64,000 nt of DNA from Lentisphaera araneosa HTCC2155 (GTDB taxonomy: Bacteria; Verrucomicrobiota; Lentisphaeria; Lentisphaerales; Lentisphaeraceae), in contig NZ_ABCK01000002.1 of the NCBI RefSeq assembly GCF_000170755.1, positions 186,001 to 250,000 of the forward strand, written 5' to 3'. The notes beneath the pieces are model-generated. The model saw nothing but the letters and a program-made list of their open reading frames with translations. It did not search any database and was not told where the DNA came from. The number at the start of each line of letters is the position of its first letter. Position 1 is the first letter of the stretch. This document shows, piece after piece, positions 26,935 to 35,702 of the stretch. The translations under genes were made by a program, and so were the position numbers.

Positions 26935-27357
26935 ATGAAAAAAATAATGACAATCTTATTCATGCTTATGTCTCTAAACCTTGTAGCAGAAGGGCTAGAA
27001 GCACAAAAATACCACTCTCGTGGTGAGGTTACAGTGACAGCAGCCTGCCCAGCATTCCCCGTCCTGGAAATGATCCAGGCCTTTTTGGATAATGATCTGG
27101 AAAAGGCGAAGTCCTATGGAACTGAGAATTATACAAAGTATGTCAAATATTCTACTTCAGGTTGGGATGCAGCAGTTAAAGAATTTAAAGATGATTGGGA
27201 TAAAAAGGAACCTATCCGATTTAGGTTTGATCCCGATGAAAAAAAGGCAGGAGATTCTATTGTTGAAGTATTATATCACAAGGGAGATAGAACTTTTAGA
27301 AATAAATACCGTATCAGACAAATAGATGGTGTGTATAAAATCGTTCCTTTTCAGTGA
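26935..27357 (+). CDS. Cassette A gene 1: small secreted protein, unknown function
   Basis: The protein has 140 residues from the ATG at 26935 (AAGGAAT upstream); a longer frame starts at 26908 but overlaps that site. It has a signal peptide (MKKIMTILFMLMSLNLVA). The mature part has VLEMIQAFLDNDLEKAKSYG and ends QIDGVYKIVPFQ, a pattern recalling NTF2-like/DUF4878 proteins (a helix-turn-helix start, then a sheet ending in 'dGkWki'). Its homologue in cassette B is broken by TGA. The adjacent gene 2 has the same layout and is probably a distant paralogue. The family call is tentative. Confidence 0.7.
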   Translation: MKKIMTILFMLMSLNLVAEGLEAQKYHSRGEVTVTAACPAFPVLEMIQAFLDNDLEKAKSYGTENYTKYVKYSTSGWDAAVKEFKDDWDKKEPIRFRFDPDEKKAGDSIVEVLYHKGDRTFRNKYRIRQIDGVYKIVPFQ

Positions 27358-27382
27358 TTTTATTTAAACTCAGGAAATAAAA

Positions 27383-27811
27383 ATGAAAAAATTTATACTT
27401 ATTTTGCTTTTTGCTTTTGCCTCAGTGCAAGCGGATTACCCCGTTGATGAGGGCTATAGCTACAGTGATTTGGGTGAGATCTCTCCCGATTCCTATGTCT
27501 ACCCAGGTTATATGCTGATCCAAGCTTTTAAAGATAACAAGCCTTGGGAAGCCCTGAAGTACTGCACCGAGGAAGCTTTAGTTGACGCGGATTTGAGCGG
27601 CAAAACATTTTATTATATTTTAAAATACAATAGCGTGGCTTTTAAAAATCTTGAAAACACAGAGGTTACTATTCGTTCTAGAGCTGAGGGGGTAGTATCA
27701 GTAAGTTATTTCGGAGATGATTCAATAGCGCATGAAAAAGCAGTTTCTGCCCGTTTTCGAGTTACAGTTGAAAAAGTCGATGGCAAATACATGATCACGG
27801 AGATTCGTTAA
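27383..27811 (+). CDS. Cassette A gene 2: small secreted protein, unknown function
   Basis: The 142-residue protein has a signal peptide (MKKFILILLFAFASVQA). The mature part begins with a conserved acidic/aromatic stretch (DYPVDEGYSYSDLGEIS), then YMLIQAFKDNKPWEALKYC and a C-terminal VEKVDGKYMITEIR that looks like the end of an NTF2-like sheet. The cassette B copy (47573) is unchanged over the first ~65 residues but diverged after. Its stop codon overlaps the next start by one base, so translation is probably coupled. Confidence 0.78.
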   Translation: MKKFILILLFAFASVQADYPVDEGYSYSDLGEISPDSYVYPGYMLIQAFKDNKPWEALKYCTEEALVDADLSGKTFYYILKYNSVAFKNLENTEVTIRSRAEGVVSVSYFGDDSIAHEKAVSARFRVTVEKVDGKYMITEIR

Positions 27812-28269
27812 TGAGATACCTTATTCTCGTACTTATTTTATGCTTGGTTTCCTGTGACTCAGAGCAAAAACCCGTGGCACCAAAAGTTGATCAAGAAGCT
27901 TCTTCAAAAGAAACTGCCCTTCCAGAAGAAAAGGTTTTACCAAAAGTGGATGTAAAAGTCGCTTGGCTCAGGGAGTTCCCTAGTGGGGATCGCTATATCC
28001 CTCGCCATGATTATACGGAACTTCCCGCTGCCTTGGGGCATAAAGTTTTAGCTGTTTTACAATCCGCTCCCAAGCATGAACCAGATTTGGACATGTATGA
28101 TTATGCTTCACCTGCTTTAAAAGTGGAGTCCAAAGTTTATTACCTCGCAGCACATCGCATTGTGAACCTCGAAACGAAAGAGACTTATTATTCCGAAGGC
28201 CTTTATAAAGAACTCTATGCCGAGTGGTTGCAGTACATAGTAGAAGTCGAGGCAGAAGAAAATGAATAA
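27811..28269 (+). CDS. Cassette A gene 3: lipoprotein, unknown function
   Basis: The 152-residue protein has a lipoprotein signal with LVSC at 13-16, then a charged low-complexity linker (EQKPVAPKVDQEASSKE). The conserved C-terminal part includes KVESKVYYLAAH and ends YAEWLQYIVEVEAEENE. It overlaps the previous gene by one base and the next by eight, typical of a tight operon. The middle of the protein differs strongly between the two cassettes while both ends are conserved. No known family is recognised. Confidence 0.78.
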   Translation: MRYLILVLILCLVSCDSEQKPVAPKVDQEASSKETALPEEKVLPKVDVKVAWLREFPSGDRYIPRHDYTELPAALGHKVLAVLQSAPKHEPDLDMYDYASPALKVESKVYYLAAHRIVNLETKETYYSEGLYKELYAEWLQYIVEVEAEENE

Positions 28270-28699
28270 GTTAATGTACTTCTTAATGTTTTGTGCCTTC
28301 AATCTTTTTGCGAGCGATGCCAGTCAACTCGTGGGCAAATGGAACTTTGACTTAGAAGCCACGCAAAAGACTAAAGAATACAAAGCCCTAAAAGAAGCGC
28401 CCGACCATTTGGGCTTTTTCAAGGGCGTCAGCACAGAATTCACTGCCGAAGGAAAATTGATTCAGTCGAAGAATGGCAAAGTGATGATGAGTATGGCTTA
28501 TAAAGTCGTAGCTCAAAAAGGCTCGGAACTTCACGTAGAAATTATCAAGCCAAAAAATGGAAAAGTGGTGGATCAACAAGTTTGCGAAATTAATGATGCT
28601 GGCTTGCTCGTGCTTCACTTGGCAAAAAAGGACTTTACAAAAATCATGGCACCGGGCGATGTACCCCTAGTCATGAGCAAAGATAAAAAATCAAAATAA
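28262..28699 (+). CDS. Cassette A gene 4: small secreted lipocalin-like protein
   Basis: The 145-residue protein has a signal peptide (MNKLMYFLMFCAFNLFA). The mature part starts QLVGKWNFDLEAT, the G-x-W motif common at the start of lipocalin-like barrels, and continues with strand-like segments (STEFTAEGKLIQSKNGKVM). The start overlaps gene 3. This is the most conserved member between the two cassettes. A ligand-binding or inhibitor role is possible but not shown. Confidence 0.75.
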   Translation: MNKLMYFLMFCAFNLFASDASQLVGKWNFDLEATQKTKEYKALKEAPDHLGFFKGVSTEFTAEGKLIQSKNGKVMMSMAYKVVAQKGSELHVEIIKPKNGKVVDQQVCEINDAGLLVLHLAKKDFTKIMAPGDVPLVMSKDKKSK

Positions 28700-28746
28700 A
28701 CCTTAGATCGTTTCCTTTATAAGCAATCTAACAATTTTAAAATAAA

Positions 28747-28763
28747 GCAGGCAAAATGCCTGC
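28747..28763 (+). repeat. Small dispersed hairpin GCAGGCA-AAA-TGCCTGC
   Basis: A perfect 7-bp stem. Related hairpins with GGA loops occur at 54125-54141 and 54258-54274. The corresponding place in cassette B lacks it. Confidence 0.6.
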
Positions 28764-28772
28764 GCTTCAAGT

Positions 28773-28819
28773 AAAAAATTAAAAGTAAACCACTCCGGAG
28801 ATGGGGAGGGGACACAGGA
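28773..28819 (+). promoter_or_regulatory. Conserved 47-bp leader before the cassette A FN3-like gene
   Basis: It is identical over 47 bp to 48914-48960, although the DNA just upstream differs. It contains the CCACTCCGGAGATGGGGAG block and ends nine bases before the start codon, so it is likely part of the mRNA leader and ribosome site. Confidence 0.55.
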
Positions 28820-28828
28820 AAAAAAGAA

Positions 28829-30970
28829 ATGAAAATCATAAAAACTGCGGCTTGCCTAATAGTCTTTGCCTTATCCGCAAAGAGTGAGCCCCAGGTGAAC
28901 GCCCCCCACGATTCAAAACAGCTACAGCCTATTAAAGCTCAAGCAGAACTTTATGCCTTGGCGGGAATTGACCATGTGAAGTTGATGTGGATTCCCAATC
29001 AATGGGAACTCAAGCAATTAGGCTTCAATCTCAAAAGACGCAGACTTAATGGCCAATGGAAGAAACTAAATTCTTCTCCTCTAAAGCCAGAGGTATCTGC
29101 CAATAAAAACTATGGAGACTACGGTTTAAATCAGCAGCAAATCACCAAGCTTCAAGATAAGTATAGTCATTGGATTGCGAGTGGTGATTGGTCAGCAATG
29201 AGCACAAAAGAAATGCTCGCAGAGCTTCAAGGAGAGGGGGGATTAAGATCCGCTTTTATCTATTGTAAAGAAGATTTCAATCAGGCATTGATGACAGGTT
29301 TTGGATATCTTGATAATGACTTTTCTAAAAATGATGTTTTTGAATACGGTCTATTTTCCCTAGACGAGCAAGGGAATGAAGGCTCCTTATTATCATCGCT
29401 TATTGTAAAATATCACTCTAAAAACGACCCTATTTACCAAGTCGAACTTTCCTTTAAGAACAAGGGCTACGCGCTTGAATTGGAATGGAATTTATCACTT
29501 GATAAATTTAAGCAAGGGGCTTTGCAAGGCTTTACTATTTACCGTAAAAATGAATCGGGTGAATTTGTAGATATAAGCGATGGCGTATTATACCCAGAAA
29601 TTGTGCGCGGCAAATTAAATCAAGATAATAAAAATTGGTATTTTGAAGATGATAATTGCGACCCAAGTAAAGCGCAGCTCTATGCCATAGTACCTAGTGA
29701 TTACTTCCAGTCGAGTTTTTCTAAGGATTTTATTTATAGCTATGATCCAGAAGCCAATGCAGGCTTGAGTGACAATCCTGTTATTTCAGATATAAAGAAT
29801 CTGGGGCCTGGAAATATGCAAATCAATTGGAAGTTAAAAGATCCAAACGAAGCCAATCGCGTATCATATTTTAAGCTCACTATTACGGCATATGGTGTAG
29901 AGGGCGACAAGGATGGTTCTGGCTTAAAAACTGTCTTGGCCAAAAAGATTGCTCCCAAGCAAAGAAGCTTTGTGGATAAAACAGCAAAAATTGAAGGCAA
30001 AACCTATGCCTATCAATTAAGGGCAATTGATCGCAATGAAGAAGAATTGAGCACCACTAAAAACATAATTTACGAGAAAGTTCTTATTCCAAATGAAATT
30101 AAGGGCCTCGTAGCTGATGTGAGTAAAGTCGAGGGCGATATTCAGGTGCACCTTAAGTGGGATGCAAATGAGTCGGGTACAGCTTACTATCGTTTATTTC
30201 ACGATTTCCGAGACTCAACAAATTCAGGGACTATGTTGGAACAAGGTGGCATTGGTAATGTATACGGAAATTCCTATGAGCTGATTTTTGGTTCGAGTTT
30301 AGGTCGAGAAGCGACAGTTGGTCTAGTGCCTGTGAGCACGACAGGTGATCGCGGTACAATGGCGACAATTAAAGTCTTTATGCCTAATTTAGCAATGGAC
30401 TTTCCTGACTCTCTTGATGTAACAAAAATTGACCGGAATAATCTTAAAATTGATTGGACTTATGATGATAATGTAGAGGACTTAAATGGCTTCCGTCTGT
30501 ATTTGGATGATAAAATCATACTGGATGAAAAGGTGCTAAATAAAGATTTACGTTCTTATACGGTGGCACTGCCCGATATGACAGAAGGCCAGTCATATCA
30601 ATATGCTTTGAGTGCGGTGGGTACTGTGGCTGAATCTGAAAAAATGTGGGCCAATGACATTGTTGTGGAGGCAACTCCTGAAGGCTATAAACCTGAAGAT
30701 TTTACCGTGATCCAAAATGGTGATCAGGTAAGCCTCACTTGGAAAGAAGTCGATTTGGCAGATAAAGGGCTTAGTGGTTTCAGAATTATGGTCGATAACT
30801 TAGTAGAGTATGAGTATAACAATATATCGAGCGGCTTAATAACTGACTTCTCTTATAATTGGACTTTGCCTAATGAAGCACGAGCTCGGTATCATTTCCA
30901 AGTTGTCCCAATTAAAACGGATCAAGACGATGGGCCTGAAGCAAGAGCTACTTTGAAGTTAAACCAATAG
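28829..30970 (+). CDS. Cassette A gene 5: large secreted FN3-like repeat protein
   Basis: The 713-residue protein has a signal peptide (MKIIKTAACLIVFALSAKS). It consists mostly of fibronectin type III-like modules, recognisable by spaced V-x-L-x-W strand B motifs (HVKLMWIP, LELEWN, MQINWKLKD, VHLKWDANESG, LKIDWTYDD, VSLTWKEVD) and G-F-x-x-Y segments. No catalytic motif is visible. Such proteins act in adhesion, polymer binding or as extracellular scaffolds. It is the last gene of the cassette, 129 bp after gene 4 and behind a conserved leader. The paralogue at 48971 has the same length. Confidence 0.8.
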   Translation: MKIIKTAACLIVFALSAKSEPQVNAPHDSKQLQPIKAQAELYALAGIDHVKLMWIPNQWELKQLGFNLKRRRLNGQWKKLNSSPLKPEVSANKNYGDYGLNQQQITKLQDKYSHWIASGDWSAMSTKEMLAELQGEGGLRSAFIYCKEDFNQALMTGFGYLDNDFSKNDVFEYGLFSLDEQGNEGSLLSSLIVKYHSKNDPIYQVELSFKNKGYALELEWNLSLDKFKQGALQGFTIYRKNESGEFVDISDGVLYPEIVRGKLNQDNKNWYFEDDNCDPSKAQLYAIVPSDYFQSSFSKDFIYSYDPEANAGLSDNPVISDIKNLGPGNMQINWKLKDPNEANRVSYFKLTITAYGVEGDKDGSGLKTVLAKKIAPKQRSFVDKTAKIEGKTYAYQLRAIDRNEEELSTTKNIIYEKVLIPNEIKGLVADVSKVEGDIQVHLKWDANESGTAYYRLFHDFRDSTNSGTMLEQGGIGNVYGNSYELIFGSSLGREATVGLVPVSTTGDRGTMATIKVFMPNLAMDFPDSLDVTKIDRNNLKIDWTYDDNVEDLNGFRLYLDDKIILDEKVLNKDLRSYTVALPDMTEGQSYQYALSAVGTVAESEKMWANDIVVEATPEGYKPEDFTVIQNGDQVSLTWKEVDLADKGLSGFRIMVDNLVEYEYNNISSGLITDFSYNWTLPNEARARYHFQVVPIKTDQDDGPEARATLKLNQ

Positions 30971-31026
30971 AATCTCGCCATGGTTTTATTTGCTACCAAG
31001 TAATAAGTTCCATTACTCATCAGTCA

Positions 31027-31480
31027 TTCTTATTAATTGATTACGCAGAGACGCTAAGACCCAGATTTTTTTGCTGGGAGCGCAGGAATCCTTCCTACTT
31101 TAAATAAAGTTGTCAGATCGCTGCGCTTGCAGATCGTTCGCAAGCTCACTGCAGATCTGCCTTCGGCCTGCAGATAAAAGCTGGGAGCCCCGCATTCCAT
31201 GCGGAAATTGAATTCGTAGTTTTATCTGTGTTAATCTGCGTTCATCTGTGGATGAATTTTGTTTCTCTGTGTCGTACCTTCGGCACTCACTTTTTTTGAT
31301 CGACCTTATCTCCTAGCTCTCACGAGCCAGGCTGAACTATAACGTACCTTCGGTACTCACAAGGAATGCCGAAGGCATGGTATAACTTAGCCCAATGGCG
31401 TAAGCCTTGGGGGGTGGAATAACACAATTAAAATTGAATGCCGAAGGCATGGCATAAAGCTTTATACCTCTCCTTCAGAA
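31027..31480 (+). repeat. Composite of dispersed repeats after cassette A
   Basis: In order: a GACGCTAAGACCCAGA segment; GGGAGCGCAGGAATCC; a GATCGCTGCGCTTGCAGATC / CTGCAG-rich palindromic stretch (~31113-31178); ATCTGTGTTAATCTGCGTTC and its ATCTGTGGATGAAT partner; then a family R copy (31305-31470). The same mosaic follows cassette B at 51160-52000. No gene is present in 30971-31850; 31480-31850 is AT-rich upstream DNA of the next gene. Confidence 0.75.
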
Positions 31481-31661
31481 CCCGAAGTCCATCTAGGACT
31501 TTGTCCTTGATGAATTTTTACTGTTAAATATCCTCTCAACCCACACTATTCTTGTATCGACCTAGCCAAGCCCCTAGCTTAGAAAATGAATGTAATCTGA
31601 TCATTAGACGATGGCTAGATTTAAAGAAAAATAGAAAAAATATTATAAATAATTTCATTGA

Positions 31662-31692
31662 ATGTAACAAAGGGGAGTTTATGGTGTTTGAC
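31662..31692 (+). promoter_or_regulatory. ECF-type promoter-like motif upstream of the 31851 gene
   Basis: ATGTAACA, 15 bases, then TGTTTGAC. It ends 158 bp before the start codon, further than at the other sites, so a longer leader would be needed. Confidence 0.35.
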
Positions 31693-31850
31693 TAAGTAGA
31701 AAGTCAAAACTCATTCAATTTTAACAAAACAGAAGGCTTTTTATCGGTCTAAAAATAATAATGTTTTATTCATAAATGCTTAAAATATTATAAAAAACAC
31801 TCAATAACTTAGATCTTAATAGGTTAATATAAATAATTTAGGATTAATAC

Positions 31851-34800
31851 ATGATGCACAATTTCAAATTAAGCTGCCTACTCTTCTTTTTAATCGCCCA
31901 AGGCATGGCGAGTCCTGCCCAAGACTTGTTTAATGGCAATAACCTAGCGGGTTGGAAAGGTGACCTTTCTTATTGGTCAGTAAAAGATGGCGTCATCTTT
32001 GGTCAATCAACTAAGGAACATCCCACTGGCGGCACTTTCCTCGTTTGGGACGGCGAAGTGGCTGACTTTGAAATTACTCTCCAAGCTCGCGTCAAAGGAA
32101 ATAACTCTGGTCTCCAATACAGAAGTAAAATTGCCAACGCGCAACGCTTTACAGTCAATGGTTATCAAGCAGATATAATTGATGCGAACCACCTCTTTGG
32201 AATGATGTACCACCAAGGAGAAGGACGTGGAATTGTGGCTCAACGTTTCCAACAAGTGGCCGTCGATAAGCAGGGTAAAAAAACTATCGTTAAAGAATTT
32301 GGCGACAAGAATCAGAAGTGGGATGCTAGTCAGTGGAATGAATACCGCGTCATTGCAGTCGGTAATCGTTTGATTCACCAAGTTAATGGTGTCACCACTG
32401 TGGACGTTACAGATGATCACCCCAACGCTGCACGCAAGGGTATTCTCGCGCTTCAACTTCACGGCGGAGCTCCAATGACTGCAGAATTTAAAGATATCAA
32501 ACTTCGCAAAGTCTCAGGTGCTGATGCACAGCAATTACTGAAAAAAACACTCGCTCAAAAAGACACGAAATCTTACCCCTACACTCAAATAAGTACGGCG
32601 CCTAATTTCCTTGCGAACAAGAAAGCGCAATGGATTTGGAAAAAGGGTAAATCAGATGATTCACCCCTCTACTTAACACAGACTTTTAATGTAAAAGGCA
32701 AAGTAAAATCGGCTCATATTCTTAGCAGCTGTGATAATGAAATGAAATTATGGCTCAACGGCGAATTACTTCATTCAAGTAAAGAATGGAATAATGCCTA
32801 CCAATCAGAAAATCTCGCTCAAAAACTTAAAATGGGCTCTAACCTATTAGCAGTAGAAGCCAAAAATGCTGGTGGCCTCGCCGCTTTCATGGGTAAAATA
32901 ATTCTCGAATTTAAAGATGGAAAGACAGAAGAAATCGTCAGTGATTTAAATTGGAAAGCTTCTGAAACCGCAGCTAAAAACTGGCAGAATGACGCCAGCG
33001 CATCGGCACAATGGTCAGACGAACTGCTCACACACGGTGACTTAGGCGTTTCTCCTTGGGGTCAGTTTGGCTTAAAAGCCGACAATTCAAAAGGCGGTAA
33101 TACTGCTGCCCTAAAAGACTTTAAAATCCAAGAAATCTTTAAATTCCCCCATGAATATGGTTCGCAAGTTGCCATGGCAGTGGATGACCAAGGTCGCTTG
33201 TATGTCTCCGGTCAAAAAAACATGGGCCTCTACCGCATGACGCTCAACCCAGACACCGAACAATTTTCGATTGTAAAAATGCCTTTAGAACTGAAGGGGA
33301 CACGCGGGATGGTTTGGCATAAAAACTCACTTTATTATTACTTTAAAAATGGCGGCTTAATGCGCTTGTGGGACAGCAATGGTGACGACATGCTCGATAG
33401 CAGTGAGCTTTATCAAACCGCTTTCAATGGCTCAGAGCACGGCAGCCATAGCGTCGTTGTTGCGCAAGATCAAAAAGATTTCTACCTCGTGGGAGGTAAC
33501 CACACGCCAAAACCAAAAGATGAGATCGTTTCTTTTTCTCGAGTTCAATCTTGGGACGAAGACTTACTCCTCGAACGCGAATGGGACGGCAATAATCATG
33601 CTCGCGGCGTTTACGCTCCCGGCGGTCACATCACGCGCTATAATCCTGAGACTAAAAAGAACGAAATTTTTGCCATCGGTTTCCGCAACCAATTTGATAT
33701 CGCCTTCAATGCTTGGGGCGACATGTTCACTTACGACGCCGATATGGAATGGGACATGGGCACACCTTGGTACCGTCCAACGCGTATTAACTTTGTTGCC
33801 AGTGGCTCCGACTACGGCTGGAGATCTGGCTCAGGTAAATGGCCTGCGTACTATGAAGATAGCTTGCCCTCAATTTTAGATATTGGTCCAGGTTCTCCAA
33901 CGGGCATGGTTTCTGGTGTCGGAGCTAAGTTCCCCGCTAAATATCAAAAAGCCGTTTATGCTTTTGACTGGACTTACGGAACGGTTCACGCCCTACATCT
34001 CAAGACAGATGGCGCGGGTTATAAAGCAGAGAGAGAAAGCTTTGCTTTTGGCGAACCGATGCCTCTTACCGATGGACTCATTGGCAAAGATGGTGCCATG
34101 TACTTCCTCACAGGCGGTCGCGGTACGGACTCAAGACTCTACCGTGTGAGCTATGAGGGATCAGAATCAACGGCCCCCATTGCTAACAACCCATCAGAGA
34201 TCCCTGCCATTCATCAATTGCGTCGCAAACTCGAAACTTTCCATGGCGTCGTTAAGCCCAATGCGATTGCTGAAGCCTGGCCACACCTTTCAAGTACTGA
34301 TCGTTGGTTAAGACACGCCGCTCGTGTAGCCATTGAATCTCAGCCTGTAGATGACTGGAAGAACAAAGTGTTCACAAGTAACAATCCCCAAGCCACGATC
34401 ACTGGCGCTGTTGCCCTTGCTCGCATGGGTTCAAAAGAAGATCAAGATCAACTCATTAAGAGCCTGCTGAAAGTTAAATTTAAGAACCTACAAGTCCAAC
34501 AAAAACTTGGTTTACTGCGTGCTTACGCTCTGACTTTTATTCGCATGGGTGAGCCCAAAGAAAACTTACGCCAAGCAGTCATTAAGCAATTAGATCCGCG
34601 TTTACCTGCCAAAGAAGATGATTTAAATACTGAGTTACTTCGCGTTCTCGTTTACCTCAAGGCTCCGGGAATTATTGAAAAAGGCATGGCACTGATCGAA
34701 AGAGATGAGCCCAACAAGCTGCCTGAATGGCAAGGTGAACTCTTGAATCGAAACAAAGGTTATGCACGCGCCATTAACAAAATGATCAACGACTACCCGC

Positions 34801-35552
34801 CCGTACAGAAACTTGGTTATGCCTTTATCTTGCGCAATCTCAAAACCGCTTGGACTCTCGATCAACGCAGAACATACATCTCCTTCCTCAACTCAGCGGC
34901 TAAACATCCTGGTGGCAATAGCTACGCCAAATTCCTCATGAATATTCGTGGGCAAGTGCTCACTGAATTGAGCAAAGAAGATCGTCTCGCTCTCACTGAT
35001 ATTACCGGTGAAGACTTTAACGCGAAACCTAAGTTCAAAATCACTGCGCCCAAAGGACCTGGCAGAATGTGGACAGTCAAAGAAGCGAGTCAATTCACTC
35101 ACCGCGGTGCTCGCAAAAAAGCTGATTTAAAGAATGGTCGTAACCTCTTCCACGCGGCTGCCTGCGCTTCTTGTCACCGTTTTGATGGTCTCGGCGGCGA
35201 TATTGGTCCTGACTTGAGCATGGTGAGAACGAAGTTTGATGACCGTTACTTACTCGAATCAATCATTGAACCGAGCAAGAATATTTCCGATCAATACAGC
35301 TCCAAAATCATCACCTTGAAAGACAAGACTCAAATCAATGGCTTAGTGATGCCTCGTGAGCTTCATTACGATGTTTACCCCACCACAAAAACCAACAAAG
35401 AAGTGAAGCCCAAGCAGATTCCTTTTGATGACGTGGTTAAAATTGAAGACTCTCCTTACTCGCAAATGCCTCCCATGCTAATCAATAGCATGAACAAAGA
35501 CGAAATTCGCGATCTCATTGCCTACCTTCTCTCCACGGGTATTAAGGAATAA
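31851..35552 (+). CDS. DUF1080 + dehydrogenase propeller + heme-binding fusion protein
   Basis: The 1233-residue exported protein (signal ~1-20) has several domains. Residues ~24-215 form a DUF1080/3-keto-disaccharide hydrolase domain (LFNGNNLAGWKGD ... SGLQYRSKI). Residues ~255-375 form a beta-sandwich (AQWIWKKGKSDDSPLYL ... MKLWLNGELL). Residues ~420-760 form a PVC dehydrogenase-type propeller (VDDQGRLYVSGQ, GFRNQFDIAFN, GSDYGWRSG). A HEAT-like region covers ~780-1040. The C-terminal heme domain has CASCH (1105-1109) and PDLSMVRTKFDDRYLLESIIEPSKNI-like sequence. The architecture suggests oxidation of a carbohydrate to a 3-keto sugar and its cleavage on one chain. That is inference; the domain calls are firm. 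Confidence 0.87.
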   Translation: MMHNFKLSCLLFFLIAQGMASPAQDLFNGNNLAGWKGDLSYWSVKDGVIFGQSTKEHPTGGTFLVWDGEVADFEITLQARVKGNNSGLQYRSKIANAQRFTVNGYQADIIDANHLFGMMYHQGEGRGIVAQRFQQVAVDKQGKKTIVKEFGDKNQKWDASQWNEYRVIAVGNRLIHQVNGVTTVDVTDDHPNAARKGILALQLHGGAPMTAEFKDIKLRKVSGADAQQLLKKTLAQKDTKSYPYTQISTAPNFLANKKAQWIWKKGKSDDSPLYLTQTFNVKGKVKSAHILSSCDNEMKLWLNGELLHSSKEWNNAYQSENLAQKLKMGSNLLAVEAKNAGGLAAFMGKIILEFKDGKTEEIVSDLNWKASETAAKNWQNDASASAQWSDELLTHGDLGVSPWGQFGLKADNSKGGNTAALKDFKIQEIFKFPHEYGSQVAMAVDDQGRLYVSGQKNMGLYRMTLNPDTEQFSIVKMPLELKGTRGMVWHKNSLYYYFKNGGLMRLWDSNGDDMLDSSELYQTAFNGSEHGSHSVVVAQDQKDFYLVGGNHTPKPKDEIVSFSRVQSWDEDLLLEREWDGNNHARGVYAPGGHITRYNPETKKNEIFAIGFRNQFDIAFNAWGDMFTYDADMEWDMGTPWYRPTRINFVASGSDYGWRSGSGKWPAYYEDSLPSILDIGPGSPTGMVSGVGAKFPAKYQKAVYAFDWTYGTVHALHLKTDGAGYKAERESFAFGEPMPLTDGLIGKDGAMYFLTGGRGTDSRLYRVSYEGSESTAPIANNPSEIPAIHQLRRKLETFHGVVKPNAIAEAWPHLSSTDRWLRHAARVAIESQPVDDWKNKVFTSNNPQATITGAVALARMGSKEDQDQLIKSLLKVKFKNLQVQQKLGLLRAYALTFIRMGEPKENLRQAVIKQLDPRLPAKEDDLNTELLRVLVYLKAPGIIEKGMALIERDEPNKLPEWQGELLNRNKGYARAINKMINDYPPVQKLGYAFILRNLKTAWTLDQRRTYISFLNSAAKHPGGNSYAKFLMNIRGQVLTELSKEDRLALTDITGEDFNAKPKFKITAPKGPGRMWTVKEASQFTHRGARKKADLKNGRNLFHAAACASCHRFDGLGGDIGPDLSMVRTKFDDRYLLESIIEPSKNISDQYSSKIITLKDKTQINGLVMPRELHYDVYPTTKTNKEVKPKQIPFDDVVKIEDSPYSQMPPMLINSMNKDEIRDLIAYLLSTGIKE

Positions 35553-35598
35553 TTTAAAGACGAGAAGTATGAATAATTTCCTCTATTTTTTATGCTTC

Positions 35599-35629
35599 TT
35601 GTAACAGGGCTAAAACTTTAGGGTTTGAT
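35599..35629 (+). promoter_or_regulatory. ECF-type promoter-like motif, distal copy before 35703
   Basis: TTGTAACA, 15 bases, then GGTTTGAT. It ends three bases before the second copy starts, giving a tandem pair. Confidence 0.45.
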
Positions 35630-35631
35630 CC

Positions 35632-35662
35632 TTGTAACAAAGCAAAAACTTATGTTGTATTT
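35632..35662 (+). promoter_or_regulatory. ECF-type promoter-like motif, proximal copy before 35703
   Basis: TTGTAACA, 15 bases, then TTGTATTT, ending 40 bp before the start codon. This is the better placed of the two copies. Confidence 0.5.
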
Positions 35663-35702
35663 TATACATAATGTTTAAAGACTAAGAACAAGGGTCACAT
35701 TC

